From contig JBGAGT010000005.1 in NCBI GenBank assembly GCA_044226535.1, forward strand, positions 181,923 to 245,922: a stretch of DNA of 64,000 nt, written 5' to 3'. Position 1 is the stretch's first letter. Every line of letters begins with the position of its first letter. The position numbers were made by a program, and so were the translations under genes. Below the pieces are notes generated by a model. The model had not been told where the DNA came from. It searched no databases and worked only from the letters and a program-made list of their open reading frames with translations. Shown piece after piece: positions 19,777-27,704 of this stretch. The stretch is from VBCG01 sp044226535. GTDB lineage: Bacteria > Pseudomonadota > Gammaproteobacteria > Burkholderiales > Casimicrobiaceae.

Positions 19777-20457
19777 ATGACAAGCGGTGAAAAGCAACGG
19801 GGTCTTCTCTTCGATCTCGACGGTACGATCGTCAAGAACGACGATCTGCATTTCGAGGCGTTCAAGCACGTGCTCGCGTCGGTGGGCCGCGCCCTCACAA
19901 GACGGGAGTTCGACGATCACGTCTCCGGCCGGGCCAATCGGGAAATCATGATGCACCTGCTACCGCAGGTTACGGATCCGGAACTCCTGCATAGGTTGAT
20001 CGAGGAGAAGGAGATCCACTACCGCGCTTGCGCATCCACTGGCATCGTGGCTGCCCGGGGCCTGGATTCACTGCTCGATTGGGGGCGTCGTCATGACCTG
20101 TCGATGGCCATCGTCACAAATGCCCCGAGGCTCAACGCGGAGTTGGTGCTCACCACGCTGGGCGTGCGACAGTTCTTCGATTCCGTGGTGATTTCCGACG
20201 AACTCGCCAACGGCAAACCCCACCCGCTGCCATACATGACTGCGCTCGACGGGCTCAATGTCCGCGCCGATCGAGCTGTGGCGTTCGAGGATTCGCGCGC
20301 CGGCGTGCGCTCCGCCACTGCGGCCGGTGTCACGGTGCTCGGGATGGTTGGCACACTTTCCCGGGGGGATTTGGTGGCCGCAGGAGCCGAGGACGGCTTC
20401 GAACACTTTGACGAGCCCGAGCTGCGCCGCACGATCGAGCGCTTCCTGCGCATTTGA
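19777..20457 (+). CDS. HAD-superfamily sugar-phosphate phosphatase/phosphoglucomutase-like
   Basis: This 226-residue HAD hydrolase has a helical cap of the beta-phosphoglucomutase type. Motif I is FDLDGTI (Asp13, Asp15), motif II Thr in IVTNAP, motif III Lys in NGKPHPLPY and motif IV FEDSRAG. Such proteins dephosphorylate sugar phosphates or, more rarely, act as mutases. It closes the importer operon after a 100-bp gap. The ATG at 19777 was preferred, while a TTG at 19738 would add 13 residues. Together with the phosphoesterase fusion it suggests that the imported compound carries phosphate or is phosphorylated during catabolism. It is convergent with glmS. Confidence 0.8.
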   Translation: MTSGEKQRGLLFDLDGTIVKNDDLHFEAFKHVLASVGRALTRREFDDHVSGRANREIMMHLLPQVTDPELLHRLIEEKEIHYRACASTGIVAARGLDSLLDWGRRHDLSMAIVTNAPRLNAELVLTTLGVRQFFDSVVISDELANGKPHPLPYMTALDGLNVRADRAVAFEDSRAGVRSATAAGVTVLGMVGTLSRGDLVAAGAEDGFEHFDEPELRRTIERFLRI

Positions 20458-20543
20458 CCTGATCTGCGCTTGGCGGCGGTCGCATCCCGGGACGTGGCGG
20501 GGGCGCTTGCTGGGTTCGAGTTCGGTTCTTCCGCTCGGGTCCC

Positions 20544-22379
20544 TCACTCCACCGTCACGCTCTTCGCCAGATTCCTCGGCTTGTCGACATCGGTCCCGCG
20601 CAGCACGGCGGTGTGATACGCGAGCAGGTGCAGCGGGATCACGTGCACCAGCGGCGACAGCAATCCCGCGTGCTCGGGCAGGCGGATGGTGTGGATGTGC
20701 GGGTCCGCCGAAATCTTGCTGTCGAGGTCGGCGACGACGTAGAGCTCGCCGCCGCGAGCGCGCACTTCCTGCATGTTGCTCTTGAGCTTCTCCAGCAGCG
20801 CGTCGTTGGGCGCGACCGTCACCACCGGCATGTCGGCATCGACCAGCGCCAAGGGGCCGTGCTTCAGCTCGCCCGCGGGATACGCCTCGGCGTGGATGTA
20901 CGAGATTTCCTTGAGCTTCAACGCGCCCTCGAGCGCGATGGGGTAGTGCAGCCCGCGGCCGAGGAACAGCGCGTTCTGCTTGGGCGCGAAGGCCTCGGCC
21001 CAGGCGATCACCTGCGGCTCGAGCGCGAGGGCCGCCTGCATGGCCGCGGGGATGTGCCGCAGCTTCCTGAGCCACATCTCCTCGTCGGCGGGAGCGAGGC
21101 GCCCGCGGAGCTTGGCGAGCGTCAGCGCGAGCAGGAACAGCGCGACGAGCTGGGTGGTGAACGCCTTGGTGGAGGCGACGCTCACTTCGGTGCCGGCGCG
21201 CGTCAGGAACACCATCTCGGTCTGGCGCACCATCGAGCTCGTCGCCACGTTGCAGATGGCGAGCGCATGCGGCTGGCCCTGCGTCTTGGCGTGCGCGAGT
21301 GCTGCGAGGGTGTCGGCGGTCTCGCCCGACTGCGACACCACGACCACCAGCGTGCGCGGATCCGGCACGCTCTGCCGGTAGCGGTACTCGCTGGCGATCT
21401 CGACCTCGCAGGGGATACCCACGAGGGTCTCGATCCACTGGCGTCCCACCAGCCCCGAGAAGTAGCTGGTGCCGCAGGCGAGCACCAGCACGCGCTCGAT
21501 GCCGGGCAGCACGGCAGCGGCCTTGGCGCCGAAGAGCTCGGGCGTGATCGCGGACACCGCCTCGAGCGTGTCGGACACCGCGCGCGGCTGCTCGAAGATT
21601 TCCTTCTGCAGGTAATGACGATAGGGCCCCAGCTCGACCGCGCCGACGCCGGCCTCGACGGTGATCACCTCGCGTTCCGCGCGCCTGCCCTTGGCGTCGT
21701 AGATCGCGTAGCCGTCGCGGCGCACATCGGCGACATCGCCCTCGTCGAGGTAGGCCACCCGCCGCGTCACGCTGAGCAGGGCGGCCGCGTCGGAGGCGAG
21801 GAAATGATCGTCGTCGCCGATGCCCACGACCAGCGGGCTGCCGGCGCGCGCGCCGACCACGCGGCCGGGCTCGCGCGTGCTGATCGCGGCGATGGCGTAG
21901 GCACCCTCGAACTCGGCCACCGCGGCCTGCACGGCGCGCAGCAGGTCGCCGCCGCCCTCGGCATGCCAGTTGGAGTGGATGAGGTGCGCGATCACCTCGG
22001 TGTCGGTCTGCGTGGCGAACACGTAGCCCTGCGCCTTGAGGCGCGTGCGCAGCTCCTCGTAGTTCTCGATGATGCCGTTGTGCACCACCGCGACCTCGCC
22101 GCCCGACACGTGCGGGTGCGCATTGGTCTCGCTGGGCGCGCCGTGCGTCGCCCAGCGCGTGTGAGAGATGCCGGTGGTGCCGGCGAGGTGCCGGGTCTCG
22201 GCCTGCCTCGCGAGGTCGGCGACGCGCGCCACGCTCACCAGGCGGTCGAGCTTGGCCGAGCCTTCGCCGATGACGGCGAGGCCGGAGGAATCGTAGCCGC
22301 GATACTCGAGGCGGCGGATGCCGTCGATCAGGACGGGGACCACGTTATGGGGCGACGAAGCGCCGACGATGCCGCACAT
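20544..22379 (-). CDS. glmS: Glutamine-fructose-6-phosphate aminotransferase (isomerizing)
   Basis: This enzyme makes glucosamine 6-phosphate from fructose 6-phosphate and glutamine, the first step of UDP-GlcNAc synthesis for peptidoglycan and lipopolysaccharide. Its 611 residues match the family length. The mature N-terminus has the catalytic Cys (MCGIVGA). The glutaminase domain contains HTRWATHG, and two SIS domains follow (for example CGTSYFSGLVGRQW, SQSGETADT and KSVTVE at the end). It follows glmU on the same strand, separated by about 130 bp filled with a repeat hairpin. No sign of a glmS ribozyme is seen. Confidence 0.97.
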   Translation of the reverse strand: MCGIVGASSPHNVVPVLIDGIRRLEYRGYDSSGLAVIGEGSAKLDRLVSVARVADLARQAETRHLAGTTGISHTRWATHGAPSETNAHPHVSGGEVAVVHNGIIENYEELRTRLKAQGYVFATQTDTEVIAHLIHSNWHAEGGGDLLRAVQAAVAEFEGAYAIAAISTREPGRVVGARAGSPLVVGIGDDDHFLASDAAALLSVTRRVAYLDEGDVADVRRDGYAIYDAKGRRAEREVITVEAGVGAVELGPYRHYLQKEIFEQPRAVSDTLEAVSAITPELFGAKAAAVLPGIERVLVLACGTSYFSGLVGRQWIETLVGIPCEVEIASEYRYRQSVPDPRTLVVVVSQSGETADTLAALAHAKTQGQPHALAICNVATSSMVRQTEMVFLTRAGTEVSVASTKAFTTQLVALFLLALTLAKLRGRLAPADEEMWLRKLRHIPAAMQAALALEPQVIAWAEAFAPKQNALFLGRGLHYPIALEGALKLKEISYIHAEAYPAGELKHGPLALVDADMPVVTVAPNDALLEKLKSNMQEVRARGGELYVVADLDSKISADPHIHTIRLPEHAGLLSPLVHVIPLHLLAYHTAVLRGTDVDKPRNLAKSVTVE

Positions 22380-22400
22380 GATGGATTCCTTTCTACGTCG

Positions 22401-22492
22401 TCATCCCCACGAAAGTCGTCATCCCCGCGAAAGCGGGGACCCAGATGTGGCGCCACGCCAAGGCTGGGTCCCCGCTTTCGCGGGGATGGCAG
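22401..22492. repeat. Paired inverted repeat copies forming a 25-bp perfect stem
   Basis: A partial copy (22401-22416), a full copy (left arm 22420-22444) and an inverted copy (right arm 22464-22488) of the dispersed GTCATCCCCGCG element lie between glmU and glmS. The two arms are perfectly complementary over 25 bp around a 19-nt loop. A structure this stable in the transcript could act as a terminator, processing site or 3'-end protector and may uncouple glmS from glmU. Confidence 0.88.
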
Positions 22493-22510
22493 ACCCACGG
22501 GGCGACGCGA

Positions 22511-23914
22511 TCATTTGGCCTTCTTCCTCGGCCGCTGCCAGCCCTTGAGCGACACCTGGCGCGCCCGCGCGATGGTGAGCTCACCCGGGGGTGCCGCCTC
22601 GGTGATGGTGCTGCCCGCGGCGATGGTCGCGCCCGCGCCGATCTCGATGGGCGCCACCAGCACGCAGTTCGAGCCGACATGCACGTTGTCGCCGATGATG
22701 GTGCGGTGCTTGTTGGCGCCGTCGTAGTTGGCGACGATCGAGCCCGCGCCGAAGTTGATGTCGGTGCCGAGGCTCGCGTCGCCGATGTACGCGAGGTGGT
22801 TGGCCTTGCTGCGTGCGCCCAGCGTGGCCGCCTTGACCTCGACGAAGTTGCCGATGTGCACCTCGTCACCGATGGTGGCGCCCGGGCGCATGCGCGCATA
22901 GGGGCCGATGCGCGCGCCGCGGCCGATGGTGGCGCCCTCGAGGCTGCACAGCGGCTCGATGCGCGTGCCCTCGCCCACGTGCACGTCGCGCAGCACGCAG
23001 TGCGCGCCGATGCTCGCGCCGGCGGCCAGCGTGCAATGGCCCTCGAACACGCAGCCCACGTCGATGAAGCTGTCGGGTGCGGCCTCGAGCGTGCCGCGGA
23101 TGTCGATGCGCGCAGGATCGGCGAGCGTGGTCCCGCCGGCCATCAGTGCGTCGGCACGCCGGCGCTGGACGATGCGCTCTGCGGCCGCGAGCTCCCCGCG
23201 GTCGTTGATGCCGCGTGCCACGTCGGCGTCGGCGGCGAGCTCGGCCTGCACCGTCACGCCGTCGGCAAGCGCCATCTTCACCACGTCGGTGAGGTAGTAC
23301 TCGCCCTGCGCGTTGTGCGGCGAGAGCTTCCCCACCCAGCTCGCCAGCAGCGCCGAGGGCGCCGCCAGCGCGCCGGTGTAGATCTCGTCGACGGCACGTT
23401 CGGCCGCGGAGGCGTCGCGCTCCTCGACGATGGCGCGAACGCCACCCGCCGCGTCGCGCAGGACGCGGCCGAGGCCCCTGGGATCGGCCACGCGCGCGGT
23501 GAGCACGGCAAGCCGGCCTCGCGCCGCGGTGGCCGCGAGGCCTGCGAACACCTCGGCGGGAATCAGCGGGCAGTCGCCGTTGGCGACCACCGTCACGCCG
23601 TCGTGGGGAAGCGCCTCGAGCGCGAGGCGCACCGCGTCGCCGGTGCCGCGCGGCGGGTCCTGCGTCACGTAGACGAGGCCCGCGTTGCGCGCGTCCGCCG
23701 AGAGCGCCGCCTGCACGGCTTCGCCGCCGTGGCCCACCACCAGCGCGATCGCCGCGGGTGCGGGCGCCGAAGCACCTGCCGCGCGCGCCGCCTCGACCGC
23801 ATGCGAGACCAGCGGCACACCCGCAAGCGGATGCAGCATCTTGGGCAGCGCGGAGCGCATTCGCTTGCCCTGGCCTGCGGCGAGAATCACGAATTGGATC
23901 GGCGAGGCCGTCAC
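22511..23914 (-). CDS. glmU: Bifunctional GlmU (GlcNAc-1-P uridyltransferase / GlcN-1-P acetyltransferase)
   Basis: This enzyme carries out the last two steps to UDP-N-acetylglucosamine. The N-terminal pyrophosphorylase domain has the nucleotide-binding LAAGQGKRM, with GDCPLIP, GTGDAV and INDRGELA further on. The C-terminal left-handed beta helix carries the acetyltransferase site (KANHLAYIGDASLG, NYDGANKHRT). At 467 residues it is close to the E. coli length of 456. The GTG start at 23914 gives a 7-residue lead to IQFVILAAG; the frame upstream has no better site. It is divergent from the orphan parA gene, 67 bp away. In many proteobacteria glmUS directly follow atpC; here they are about 21 kb away on the same strand. 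Confidence 0.95.
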   Translation of the reverse strand: MTASPIQFVILAAGQGKRMRSALPKMLHPLAGVPLVSHAVEAARAAGASAPAPAAIALVVGHGGEAVQAALSADARNAGLVYVTQDPPRGTGDAVRLALEALPHDGVTVVANGDCPLIPAEVFAGLAATAARGRLAVLTARVADPRGLGRVLRDAAGGVRAIVEERDASAAERAVDEIYTGALAAPSALLASWVGKLSPHNAQGEYYLTDVVKMALADGVTVQAELAADADVARGINDRGELAAAERIVQRRRADALMAGGTTLADPARIDIRGTLEAAPDSFIDVGCVFEGHCTLAAGASIGAHCVLRDVHVGEGTRIEPLCSLEGATIGRGARIGPYARMRPGATIGDEVHIGNFVEVKAATLGARSKANHLAYIGDASLGTDINFGAGSIVANYDGANKHRTIIGDNVHVGSNCVLVAPIEIGAGATIAAGSTITEAAPPGELTIARARQVSLKGWQRPRKKAK

Positions 23915-23981
23915 GGCACGTGCGTTCGGGGCATTGCGGACGCGCAATGATACCCTCGACCTCGAAGGACCCGCCCGCCCC

Positions 23982-24770
23982 ATGTCGATCATCGCAGTGT
24001 TCAACCAGAAGGGCGGCGTCGGCAAGACGACGACCGCCCTCAACCTGCTCGCGGCCATCGCGCGGCGCGGCACGCGCCCGCTCGGCATCGACCTCGATCC
24101 GCAGGCGCACCTGTCGCACATCCTCGGCGTCGAGCCCAAGCGCTCCGAGGACACGATGTACGGCTTCTTCATGCACCAGCGACCGCTCGAGGACATCGCC
24201 GCGATCAGCGCTTCCGGGGTGATGATCTGCCCCGCGAACCTCGAGCTCGCCAAGATCGACGCGCTGCTCGGCAAGGGCGTGAACATCGTCACCCGGCTGC
24301 GCCTCGCGCTGCACGCGCCGTCGATGCCCAGGATGCCGGTGGTCATCGACTGCTGCCCGCTGCTCAACGCGCTGTCGCTCAACGCGGTGTTCGCCTGCGA
24401 CCTCCTGCTGGTGCCGGTGTCGGCCGACTACCTCTCGATGCAGGGCGCCAAGGAGGTCGAGCGCGCGCTCAACGCGCTCGAGCCGGTGTTCAAGCGCCGC
24501 CTGCCGCGGCGCTACCTGCTCACGCGCTACGACCTGCGCCGCAAGATGAGCGCCGAGATCGAGGCCGAGATGCACGCGACCTTCCGCGCGGGCGAGGTCT
24601 GCACGATCCCCATCCGCGAGAACGCCAAGCTCGCCGAGAGCCCCGCGATAAGGCTGGACGTGTTCCGCCACGCGCCGCAAAGCCGCGGCGCGCACGACTA
24701 CGACGCGCTGGCCGAGGCGCTGTCGGCGGAAGGGTTCGTCCCGGCGCGCACCAAGAGTGCGGGCGGGTGA
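23982..24770 (+). CDS. ParA/MinD-type P-loop ATPase, orphan
   Basis: This 262-residue deviant-Walker ATPase begins with NQKGGVGKTTTA (signature Lys10, Lys15), which marks the ParA family. Downstream are DLDPQAHLS and VIDCCPLLNALSLNA. The true chromosomal ParA is encoded at 56.1-56.9 kb next to parB, while this one has no ParB partner nearby. Such orphan ParA proteins position protein clusters, plasmids or cell-surface machines, or serve in unknown roles. The ATG at 23982 has AAGGA upstream. The next gene, convergent, encodes a tiny conserved-looking protein. Confidence 0.85.
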   Translation: MSIIAVFNQKGGVGKTTTALNLLAAIARRGTRPLGIDLDPQAHLSHILGVEPKRSEDTMYGFFMHQRPLEDIAAISASGVMICPANLELAKIDALLGKGVNIVTRLRLALHAPSMPRMPVVIDCCPLLNALSLNAVFACDLLLVPVSADYLSMQGAKEVERALNALEPVFKRRLPRRYLLTRYDLRRKMSAEIEAEMHATFRAGEVCTIPIRENAKLAESPAIRLDVFRHAPQSRGAHDYDALAEALSAEGFVPARTKSAGG

Positions 24771-24793
24771 TCGGGGGCCCGGCGGCCCGCGAT

Positions 24794-25030
24794 TCAGCGC
24801 GATAGCGCGCGCTGCGCGGCGTCCTGGGCGGCGATGAGGCCGATGATGCCCTCGACGTCGAGGGGATCGCTTCGCCGCGAAACGCTGTTCTCGCGACGCT
24901 CGACGATTTCGCAACGCTGGTACATCTGGTTGAGGCGCCGCTCCGCGTCCTCGGCGGTGGCGGCCATGATCTGGATGTTGTCCACACGCTGTCCGAGACG
25001 GGTGCGAATGGTGAAGCCGAAGCGCGTCAT
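24794..25030 (-). CDS. Small protein of unknown function (78 aa)
   Basis: This short gene was not assigned a function. The product starts MTRFGFTIRTRLGQRVDN and contains a stretch rich in charged residues with two Cys/Arg-containing segments. It looks soluble and alpha/beta, without signal or membrane segments. The second of two close ATG codons (25030) was chosen because the strong ribosome-binding site GGGGGAGG (25039-25046) lies 8 bp from it but only 2 bp from the first ATG at 25036. The strong ribosome-binding site and codon use with G/C in the third position support a real gene. Confidence 0.6.
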   Translation of the reverse strand: MTRFGFTIRTRLGQRVDNIQIMAATAEDAERRLNQMYQRCEIVERRENSVSRRSDPLDVEGIIGLIAAQDAAQRALSR

Positions 25031-25131
25031 GTCCATATCCTCCCCCAGAGGCTACGGGGCCTGGCCGTGTCGCCAAGTCCTCCGCAGGCGCGGCACGTGT
25101 CCTTATCGGTCAAGGCCTTCCGCGTCCGGGT

Positions 25132-25140
25132 TGCTATGAT
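25132..25140 (+). promoter_or_regulatory. Extended -10 promoter candidate
   Basis: TGCTATGAT carries the extended -10 element TGn followed by TATGAT in an otherwise very GC-rich stretch, with no clear -35. It would start transcription near 25147, inside the 5' part of the open frame of the next gene, which argues for a translation start further downstream. Confidence 0.35.
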
Positions 25141-26224
25141 AGTTCAAGGATCGTATGCAAATAGCATTCCGGCGCGCCCGACGGGCGCCCTCGTCGCCCC
25201 CGTGCCTGCTCCCGACCCCGAGCTTGTCCATGCTGCATCCGACGGCCTGTACGCTTCAATGCGGCGCATGGGGCTGGTAAGTGCTCACTCAGAATACAGG
25301 CTCCAGCCGCTGGACGGCGGCGTCTCCTCCGATATCGTCAAGGTCGAAACCTCGCAGGGCGCGACCTTTTGCGTCAAGCGCGCCCTCGCGAGACTCAAGG
25401 TGGCCGGCGACTGGCAGGCACCCGTGAGCCGCAACCGTGCCGAGGTGGCGTGGCTGCGCTTCGTCGGCGATCGCTTCCCGGGGCGCGCCCCCGCGCTGCT
25501 CGGCGACGACCCGGAAGGCGGCGCCTTCGCGATGGCCTGGCTCGATCCGGCGACCCATCCCGTGTGGAAGGCGCGCTTGCGCGACGGCCACATCGTCGCC
25601 GCCGAAGCGGCCGCGGTGGGCGCGCTGCTCGGCCGCATCCACGCCGCCAGCGCGGGCCGCGACGAGGTGATCCGCGATTTCGACAACGACGCGATCTTTT
25701 ATCCCATCCGGCTCGAGCCCTACCTTGTCGCCACGGGCCGCGCGCATCCCGACCTCGCCCATCGCTTCACCGCGCTGGTCGCCACCACGCAATCGAGCAA
25801 GCACGTGCTGGTGCACGGCGACTACTCGCCCAAGAACATCCTCGTCGGGCCCGACGGCCCCGTGGTCCTCGACGCCGAGTGCGCCTGGTACGGCGACCCC
25901 GCCTTCGACCTGGCCTTCGTCGCCAATCACCTGCTGCTCAAAGGTGTGTGGCGCCCGCAGTGGCGCGCGCGCTACCTCGAGGGCCTCGCCGCGCTGGTCG
26001 ATGCGTATCGCGCCCATGCCGTGTGGGAGCCGTGGCCCGTGCTCGAGGCGCGTGTGGCCGCGCTGCTGCCGGCGCTCCTGCTGGCGCGCGTCGACGGCAA
26101 GTCGCCCGCCGAGTACATCACCACGGACGCCGACCGCGATGCGATCCGCCGCTTCGCGCGGCCGCGGATCGCGCAGCCGCCCCCGACGATCGCGGCGATC
26201 GCGCGGGACTGGAGCGAGGCATGA
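25136..26224 (+). CDS. Aminoglycoside phosphotransferase-fold kinase
   Basis: This small-molecule kinase of the APH/choline-kinase fold has up to 362 residues. The Brenner-type catalytic motif is HGDYSPKNILVG, followed by the metal-binding VLDAECAWYGDPAFDLAF. An N-lobe Lys lies in FCVKRALARLKV. Members phosphorylate hydroxyl groups of aminoglycosides, choline, homoserine, methylthioribose and similar compounds; resistance is not implied. The start is uncertain: ATG at 25136 overlaps a promoter-like element, and ATG at 25259 (MRRMGL) just before the conserved LDGGVSSDIV is a good alternative. It lies 76 bp upstream of an enolase paralogue on the same strand, suggesting that its phosphorylated product feeds that enzyme. 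Confidence 0.78.
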   Translation: MIVQGSYANSIPARPTGALVAPVPAPDPELVHAASDGLYASMRRMGLVSAHSEYRLQPLDGGVSSDIVKVETSQGATFCVKRALARLKVAGDWQAPVSRNRAEVAWLRFVGDRFPGRAPALLGDDPEGGAFAMAWLDPATHPVWKARLRDGHIVAAEAAAVGALLGRIHAASAGRDEVIRDFDNDAIFYPIRLEPYLVATGRAHPDLAHRFTALVATTQSSKHVLVHGDYSPKNILVGPDGPVVLDAECAWYGDPAFDLAFVANHLLLKGVWRPQWRARYLEGLAALVDAYRAHAVWEPWPVLEARVAALLPALLLARVDGKSPAEYITTDADRDAIRRFARPRIAQPPPTIAAIARDWSEA

Positions 26225-26252
26225 GCGCCGCCGGACCGCTCCAAGGCGCTCG

Positions 26253-26293
26253 CCCCCCTCAGGGGGGAAGCGGGCATCGCCCGCTCCGGGGGG
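26253..26293 (+). promoter_or_regulatory. Double hairpin with alternative pairing to the ribosome-binding site
   Basis: CCCCCC (26253-26258) can pair with GGGGGG at 26262-26267 (loop TCA), and AGCGGGC/GCCCGCT (26269-26285) forms a second hairpin. A second GGGGGG (26288-26293) lies just 5' of the enolase-like start and may be its ribosome-binding site; the same CCCCCC could pair with it instead. This may be a translational control element or simply an interspersed GC-rich repeat. Confidence 0.4.
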
Positions 26294-26300
26294 AACGATC

Positions 26301-27617
26301 ATGACCTCGGCGATCGTGCGCGTGCATGCACGCCGCGTGTTCGACTCGCGCGGCCGGCCCACCGTCGAGGCCGAGGTCGCGTTGGCGGGCGGCGCGCTGG
26401 GGCGCGCCATCGCGCCGGCCGGGGCCTCGCGCGGCAGCCACGAGGCGGTGGAGCTGCGCGATGGCGGCGACGCTTATGGGGGCCACGATGTGTCGCGCGC
26501 GCTCGCCGCGGTCGACGGCGCGATCGCCGCGCGCCTCGCGGGCATGGATGCCCTCGACCAGCGCGGCATCGACGCGGCGCTTTGCGCGCTGGACGGCACG
26601 CCGCAGAAATCGCGCCTCGGCGGCAACGCCACCGTGGCGGTGTCGCTGGCCGTCGCGCACGCCGCGGCGGCGGCGCGCGGCCTGCCGCTGTGGCGGCATC
26701 TCGCCGAGCCGGCGGAGCGTGACGAGGCGGCGCCAGCGGACGGCGCTGGGCGACGGCCACCGACGCTGCCGCTGCCGCAGATCCAGGTGTTCGGCGGCGG
26801 CGCGCATGCGGGCCGGCGCATCGACATCCAGGACCTGATGGTGATCCCCGTCGGCGCACGCTCCTTCGCGCAGGCGCTGGAATACGTCGAGCGCGTGTAC
26901 CGCGCCGCGGGCGTGCTGATGCGCGACAGCGGCCGGCTCGCCGGTGTCGCCGACGAGGGCGGCTACTGGCCGCTTTTCGACGGCAACGAGGACGCGCTCG
27001 CCACGCTGGCGCGCGCCATCGAGGCCGCGCGGCTCGTGCCCGGTGACGACGTGGCCATCGCGCTCGACATCGCCGCGTCGGAATTCGGCCGCGGCGGCCG
27101 CTACACGCTGGCGCTGGAGCAGCGAAGCCTCGACCGCGACGCGCTGGCCGCGCTGTGGCTCGACTGGGTCGCGCGCTACCCCATCCGCTCCATCGAGGAC
27201 CCTTTCGCCGAGGACGATCGCGAGGGCTTCGCGGCCTTCATGCGCGCGGCGCCCCCATCGCTGCAGGTGGTCGGCGACGACCTCCTCGTGACCTCGGCCG
27301 CGCGCGTCGCCGACGCCGCCGCGGGGAAGCTGTGCAACACCGCGCTGATCAAGGTGAACCAAGCCGGCACGCTCTCCGAGGCGCGCGACGCGCTGCGCGA
27401 GGCGCAGGCGCGCGGCATGGCGGCCATCGTGTCGGCGCGCTCGGGCGAGACCGAGGACGTGTCGATCGCGCACATCGCCGTCGGCTTGGGCGCAGGGCAG
27501 CTCAAGGTGGGCTCGTTCGCGCGCAGCGAGCGCATGGCCAAGTGGAACGAGGTGCTGCGCATCGAGGAGGCGGGCGGGCTCGCCTACGCCGGTGCCGGCG
27601 CGCTCGGCGGCAAGTAG
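26301..27617 (+). CDS. Enolase paralogue with altered active site
   Basis: This 438-residue protein has the enolase fold along its whole length. Metal ligands Asp256 (ALDIAASEF), Glu299 (SIEDPFAEDD) and Asp326/327 (VGDDLLVTS) are kept, as are the base Lys351 (IKVNQAGTLSE), Lys402 (LKVGSFARSERMAKWN), Glu219 (DEGGYWP) and His169 (GGGAHAG). Two positions differ from true enolases: the His of SHRSGETED is Ala379 (SARSGETED), and the Glu of QEFMI is Asp178 (QDLMV). The flexible loop reads ASRGSHEA instead of ASTGxxEA. It probably acts on a different 2-phospho- or carboxylate substrate than 2-phosphoglycerate. The ATG at 26301 follows GGGGGG. Context is a kinase gene upstream, which may make its substrate. 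A weak enolase activity cannot be excluded. Confidence 0.82.
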   Translation: MTSAIVRVHARRVFDSRGRPTVEAEVALAGGALGRAIAPAGASRGSHEAVELRDGGDAYGGHDVSRALAAVDGAIAARLAGMDALDQRGIDAALCALDGTPQKSRLGGNATVAVSLAVAHAAAAARGLPLWRHLAEPAERDEAAPADGAGRRPPTLPLPQIQVFGGGAHAGRRIDIQDLMVIPVGARSFAQALEYVERVYRAAGVLMRDSGRLAGVADEGGYWPLFDGNEDALATLARAIEAARLVPGDDVAIALDIAASEFGRGGRYTLALEQRSLDRDALAALWLDWVARYPIRSIEDPFAEDDREGFAAFMRAAPPSLQVVGDDLLVTSAARVADAAAGKLCNTALIKVNQAGTLSEARDALREAQARGMAAIVSARSGETEDVSIAHIAVGLGAGQLKVGSFARSERMAKWNEVLRIEEAGGLAYAGAGALGGK

Positions 27618-27704
27618 CCCGCCGCCGCGGATTCCGCGACAATCGCGCCTTGCGCGAGGCGTACCGGCCCGGTGCCGGGCGCCCGGCCAACTCCGGGAGG
27701 CGTC

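Noticed and set aside
18339..19898. 519-codon minus-strand open frame opposite the ATPase and HAD genes
   Set aside because: It lies opposite genes with complete ABC ATPase and HAD motifs and shows no domain of its own.
22380..22510. glmS ribozyme or riboswitch upstream of glmS
   Set aside because: The gap is almost wholly made of the dispersed repeat and lacks ribozyme-like conserved segments; such ribozymes are known mainly from Firmicutes.
25136..26224. Aminoglycoside resistance gene
   Set aside because: The kinase fold is broad, and pairing with an enolase paralogue and the lack of resistance context argue for a metabolic substrate.
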